Of a stretch of DNA of 64,000 nucleotides, positions 61,825 through 64,000 are shown in pieces; the first letter of the stretch is position 1; each line of letters begins with the position of its first letter. The stretch is taken from the NCBI RefSeq assembly GCF_009363755.1, contig NZ_CP045417.1, positions 3,100,001 to 3,164,000 on the forward strand, given 5' to 3'. A program made the position numbers and the translations under genes. The stretch comes from Halomonas sp. THAF5a (lineage in GTDB: Bacteria; Pseudomonadota; Gammaproteobacteria; Pseudomonadales; Halomonadaceae). The notes under the pieces were generated by a model, which worked only from the letters and a program-made list of their open reading frames with translations, had not been told where the DNA came from and did not search any database.

Positions 61825-61839
61825 TGTTGCAATGCAACA
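61825..61839. promoter_or_regulatory. Candidate PhaR-type operator before the phasin gene
   Basis: TGTTGCA-A-TGCAACA, a perfect 7-1-7 dyad, followed at 61852-61866 by a weaker half-related copy ending GCAACA. PhaR-type regulators of phasin genes bind TGC-rich dyads, so this is a plausible target. Confidence 0.5.
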
Positions 61840-61922
61840 TAGCAGGCCATTTTGTGCAGCGCAACATCTTCTCGCTCAGGCATTCTGCTTTCGCGACCGG
61901 CCCCTAACGACGACCCCGACGA

Positions 61923-61948
61923 CGGCGCCCGGCCGAGGCCGGGCGCCG
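61923..61948 (-). terminator. Hairpin after the glutathione S-transferase gene
   Basis: CGGCGCCCGGCC / GGCCGGGCGCCG with a 2-nt centre, 26 bp beyond the stop. Confidence 0.55.
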
Positions 61949-61973
61949 CAGGCAGCGAGCCTTCCAGGAAGCC

Positions 61974-62681
61974 TCAGCGATAGGCACCCTCGATGTCGGT
62001 GACGCGCAGGGCATTGCGCCCCAGGCCGTCGTGGAGGTCGAGCATGCGCTCGAGCCAGCCGTACACCGGGTCGGCGTTGGAGACGAGGTCGGCGCTGGAG
62101 ACGCAGCGCGCCCACATGAAGTTGCCGAAGACCAGATAGTCGGCGCCTGCCGGGGCGTCACCGTCGAGGAAGTCGCCGTCCGCGAGCTGGGCGCGCAGCG
62201 GGGCCAGGGCATGATCCAGCTGGGCCAGCCCCTTGGCCGGGGAGTGGAACTCCTCGAGGGTGCGACCGAGGCGCTTCTCGCGGGTCTCGCGGAAGTAGGC
62301 GCGGTCGTCGGGATGGATGGCGTTGAGCAGGTCCATGACGATGGTGCGCAGCATGGCCGGGGCCATCACTCGCTCGGCGTAGTGCTTGAAGAAGCGCCCC
62401 CGTGCCTCGGCCAGTCCCTCGCCGAGCAGCGGTGCCTCGGGATAGGTGCGGTCCAGGTAGCGCAGGATCTCGTAGCTGTCGGTGACCACCTCCTCGCCGT
62501 CGACCAGCACCGGCACCTGATAGTGATCGGCGAAGGCCAGGGCCTCGGTGTCGTTGAAGCGCCAGGGCCGCGTCTGCACCTCGAGCCCCTTGTGGGCCAG
62601 GGCGAGGCGCACCCGCCAGCAGTAGGGCGAGAACCGCAGCCCCTCGTCGATGCCGCAGAGATCATAGAGCACCCGTGTCAT
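61974..62681 (-). CDS. Glutathione S-transferase family protein
   Basis: A 235-aa protein with an N-terminal thioredoxin-like domain (FSPYCWRVRLALAHKGLEV, VPVLVDGEEVVTDSYEILRYLD) and a helical C-terminal domain. SPYCWRVRLAL resembles the LigE/etherase-like GSTs of proteobacteria. A conserved Ser or Cys in SPYC is the likely glutathione-activating residue. The substrate is unknown. Confidence 0.85.
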   Translation of the reverse strand: MTRVLYDLCGIDEGLRFSPYCWRVRLALAHKGLEVQTRPWRFNDTEALAFADHYQVPVLVDGEEVVTDSYEILRYLDRTYPEAPLLGEGLAEARGRFFKHYAERVMAPAMLRTIVMDLLNAIHPDDRAYFRETREKRLGRTLEEFHSPAKGLAQLDHALAPLRAQLADGDFLDGDAPAGADYLVFGNFMWARCVSSADLVSNADPVYGWLERMLDLHDGLGRNALRVTDIEGAYR

Positions 62682-63018
62682 GCCGCCTCCTCGTGTCGGG
62701 TTCCGGGCCTTCGATAGTGCCAGCCTTTGCGGCCGCCGCCAACGCCGTGTCGGCCCGGTAGTCCGGCGACAGCGGCTTGCCCATTAGTCTAACCCCCTGC
62801 CCCCGTCCCGGTCCGGCACCGGGGCCGCATGTGCATTACAAGTCATTGAATAGAAGCTCCTTTCACGAAACGGTGACGCGCCGATCCGAGCCTTCCATAT
62901 TGGTCAGACCAATGTTCCAACAGTGGTCAAGCCCACGGCTTGCGCTTAAGGTCGCCACCACAACACGCCCTCGCGGGCACGCTCACGCTCCACCGTTCCC
63001 CTGTGAAAGGAACCTTCC
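62682..63018. other. Promoter region of the lactate permease gene
   Basis: This 337-bp spacer becomes AT-rich from 62830. It contains the LldR-type operator at 62899 and a further TGGTCAAG half-site at 62924. I see no other feature or small gene. Confidence 0.5.
62899..62913. promoter_or_regulatory. LldR-type operator
   Basis: ATTGGTC-A-GACCAAT, a perfect 7-1-7 dyad, matches the TTGGT-N3-ACCAA pattern bound by LldR and PdhR (FadR-type GntR regulators). It lies 106 bp before the lactate permease start. Confidence 0.7.
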
Positions 63019-64000
63019 ATGAACGAAACCACACTCGCGCTGCTCGCCTTCGTGCCCCTGGTGCTGGCCGGGGTGCTGCTGATCGGCCTGCGCATGGCCG
63101 CCCGGGTCGCCATGCCGATCGTCTTCGTGGTCACCGCGCTGATCGGCCTGCTCGCCTGGCAGATGAGCTTCACCCGGGTCCTGGCCTCCACCCTGCAGGG
63201 CCTGATGCTGACCGTGGCGATCCTGTGGATCATCTTCGGCGCCATCCTGCTGCTCAACACCCTCAAGCACTCCGGGGGGATCACCGCCATCCGCAACGGC
63301 TTCTCGGGCATCAGCCCGGATCGCCGCGTGCAGGCGATCATCGTCGCCTGGCTCTTCGGCTGCTTCATCGAGGGCGCCTCGGGCTTCGGCACCCCGGCCG
63401 CGGTGGCCGCGCCGCTGATGGTGGCGCTCGGCTTCCCGGCGCTGGCCGCCGTGGTGGTGGGCATGATGATCCAGTCCACGCCGGTCTCCTTCGGCGCCGT
63501 GGGCACGCCGATCGTGGTCGGGGTCACCGGCGGCCTGGATCGCGCTGGCATCACCGAGGCGCTGGAGGCCGGCGGCAGCGGCTGGCTCGAGTACTATCAC
63601 CTGATCGCCGGTGAGGTCGCGGTGATCCACGCCCTGGTCGGCGTGCTGATGCCGCTGATCATGGTGATGATCATGGTGCGCTTCTTCGGCGCCAACCGCT
63701 CCTGGAAGGAGGGGCTCTCCATCGCCCCCTTCGCGCTCTTCGCCGGTGTCGCCTTCGTGGTGCCCTACGCCCTGGCCGGCATGCTGCTGGGACCGGAATT
63801 CCCGTCGATGATCGGCGCCATGGTGGGCCTGGCCATCGTCGTGCCGGCGGCCCGTCGCGGCTTCCTGCTGCCCAAGGACACCTGGGACTTCCCGCCCTCC
63901 ACCGCCTGGCCGGACAAGTGGCTCGGCAAGCTGGTGATCAAGACCGAGGACGTGGTGGGCAAGACGCCGATCACCACCGTCATGGGCTGGGTGCCCTACG
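63019..64000 (+). CDS. lldP: L-lactate permease (3' end outside window)
   Basis: The frame opens at ATG 63019 behind GAAAGGA and runs off the window after 327 codons; family members are about 550-600 aa. Multiple membrane helices and the LctP hallmarks [20 protein letters not shown] and [18 protein letters not shown] are present. It is a lactate/glycolate:proton symporter of the inner membrane. The LldR-type operator upstream suggests lactate induction. Confidence 0.9.
   Translation, partial: MNETTLALLAFVPLVLAGVLLIGLRMAARVAMPIVFVVTALIGLLAWQMSFTRVLASTLQGLMLTVAILWIIFGAILLLNTLKHSGGITAIRNGFSGISPDRRVQAIIVAWLFGCFIEGASGFGTPAAVAAPLMVALGFPALAAVVVGMMIQSTPVSFGAVGTPIVVGVTGGLDRAGITEALEAGGSGWLEYYHLIAGEVAVIHALVGVLMPLIMVMIMVRFFGANRSWKEGLSIAPFALFAGVAFVVPYALAGMLLGPEFPSMIGAMVGLAIVVPAARRGFLLPKDTWDFPPSTAWPDKWLGKLVIKTEDVVGKTPITTVMGWVPY

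Overview
This 64 kb window is GC-rich, densely coded chromosomal DNA from a gammaproteobacterium, most likely a Halomonas or close Halomonadaceae relative. The clues are an agl-type alpha-glucosidase operon whose catalytic residues fall at the same spacing as in the Halomonas sp. H11 enzyme, a BetT choline carrier, several TRAP transporters (one with a TeaD-like universal stress protein), a phasin, and acidic tails on membrane proteins. I see no rRNA, tRNA, CRISPR array, prophage or insertion sequence.

Layout. 1-2.7 kb: the end of a BaeS-type kinase, BaeR, and a Spy/CpxP-like periplasmic protein. 2.7-7.5 kb: a LysR regulator divergent from an MFS transporter, then a BetT-like BCCT carrier. 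7.7-17.6 kb: alpha-glucoside uptake and hydrolysis (LamB/ScrY-like porin, aldo/keto reductase, aglEFGAK, LacI-type regulator), with one perfect and two degenerate candidate operators. 17.7-24.3 kb: a stand-alone Hen1-like RNA methyltransferase, then an ExaC-type aldehyde dehydrogenase, an ErbR/AgmR-like response regulator, a NahK-like hybrid kinase and a NosP-like FIST protein, with an Anr/Dnr box beside an unknown small protein. 24.3-28.7 kb: a second hybrid kinase with a periplasmic partner, a DUF2189 membrane protein and a universal stress protein. 28.7-37.2 kb: a TAXI-TRAP transporter, a macrodomain hydrolase, a DctPQM TRAP transporter and an EamA exporter. 37.3-40.4 kb: modABC plus a DUF192 protein.

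40.5-60.6 kb is a purine (urate) catabolic island. Urate is imported (NCS2 permease), oxidised by PuuD, and converted by UraH and UraD to allantoin. A racemase, the allantoinase PuuE, AllE and AllA carry it towards glyoxylate. Gcl, Hyi, GlxR, glycerate 2-kinase and pyruvate kinase return glyoxylate to central metabolism. Two NCS1 permeases and two FCD-type GntR regulators belong to the same block. Nearly every transcription unit in it has an upstream palindrome with core GTATAC (best copy TTCTTGTATACAAGAA). gcl additionally carries IclR-type boxes. Two copies of a structured ~90-nt repeat with compensatory base changes flank hyi. A decayed racemase gene keeps its ribosome binding site and operator. 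The allantoate-to-ureidoglycine enzyme and xanthine dehydrogenase are not in the window.

60.6-64 kb: a phosphoribosyltransferase, a phasin with a palindromic operator candidate, a glutathione S-transferase, and the start of an L-lactate permease gene behind an LldR-type operator.
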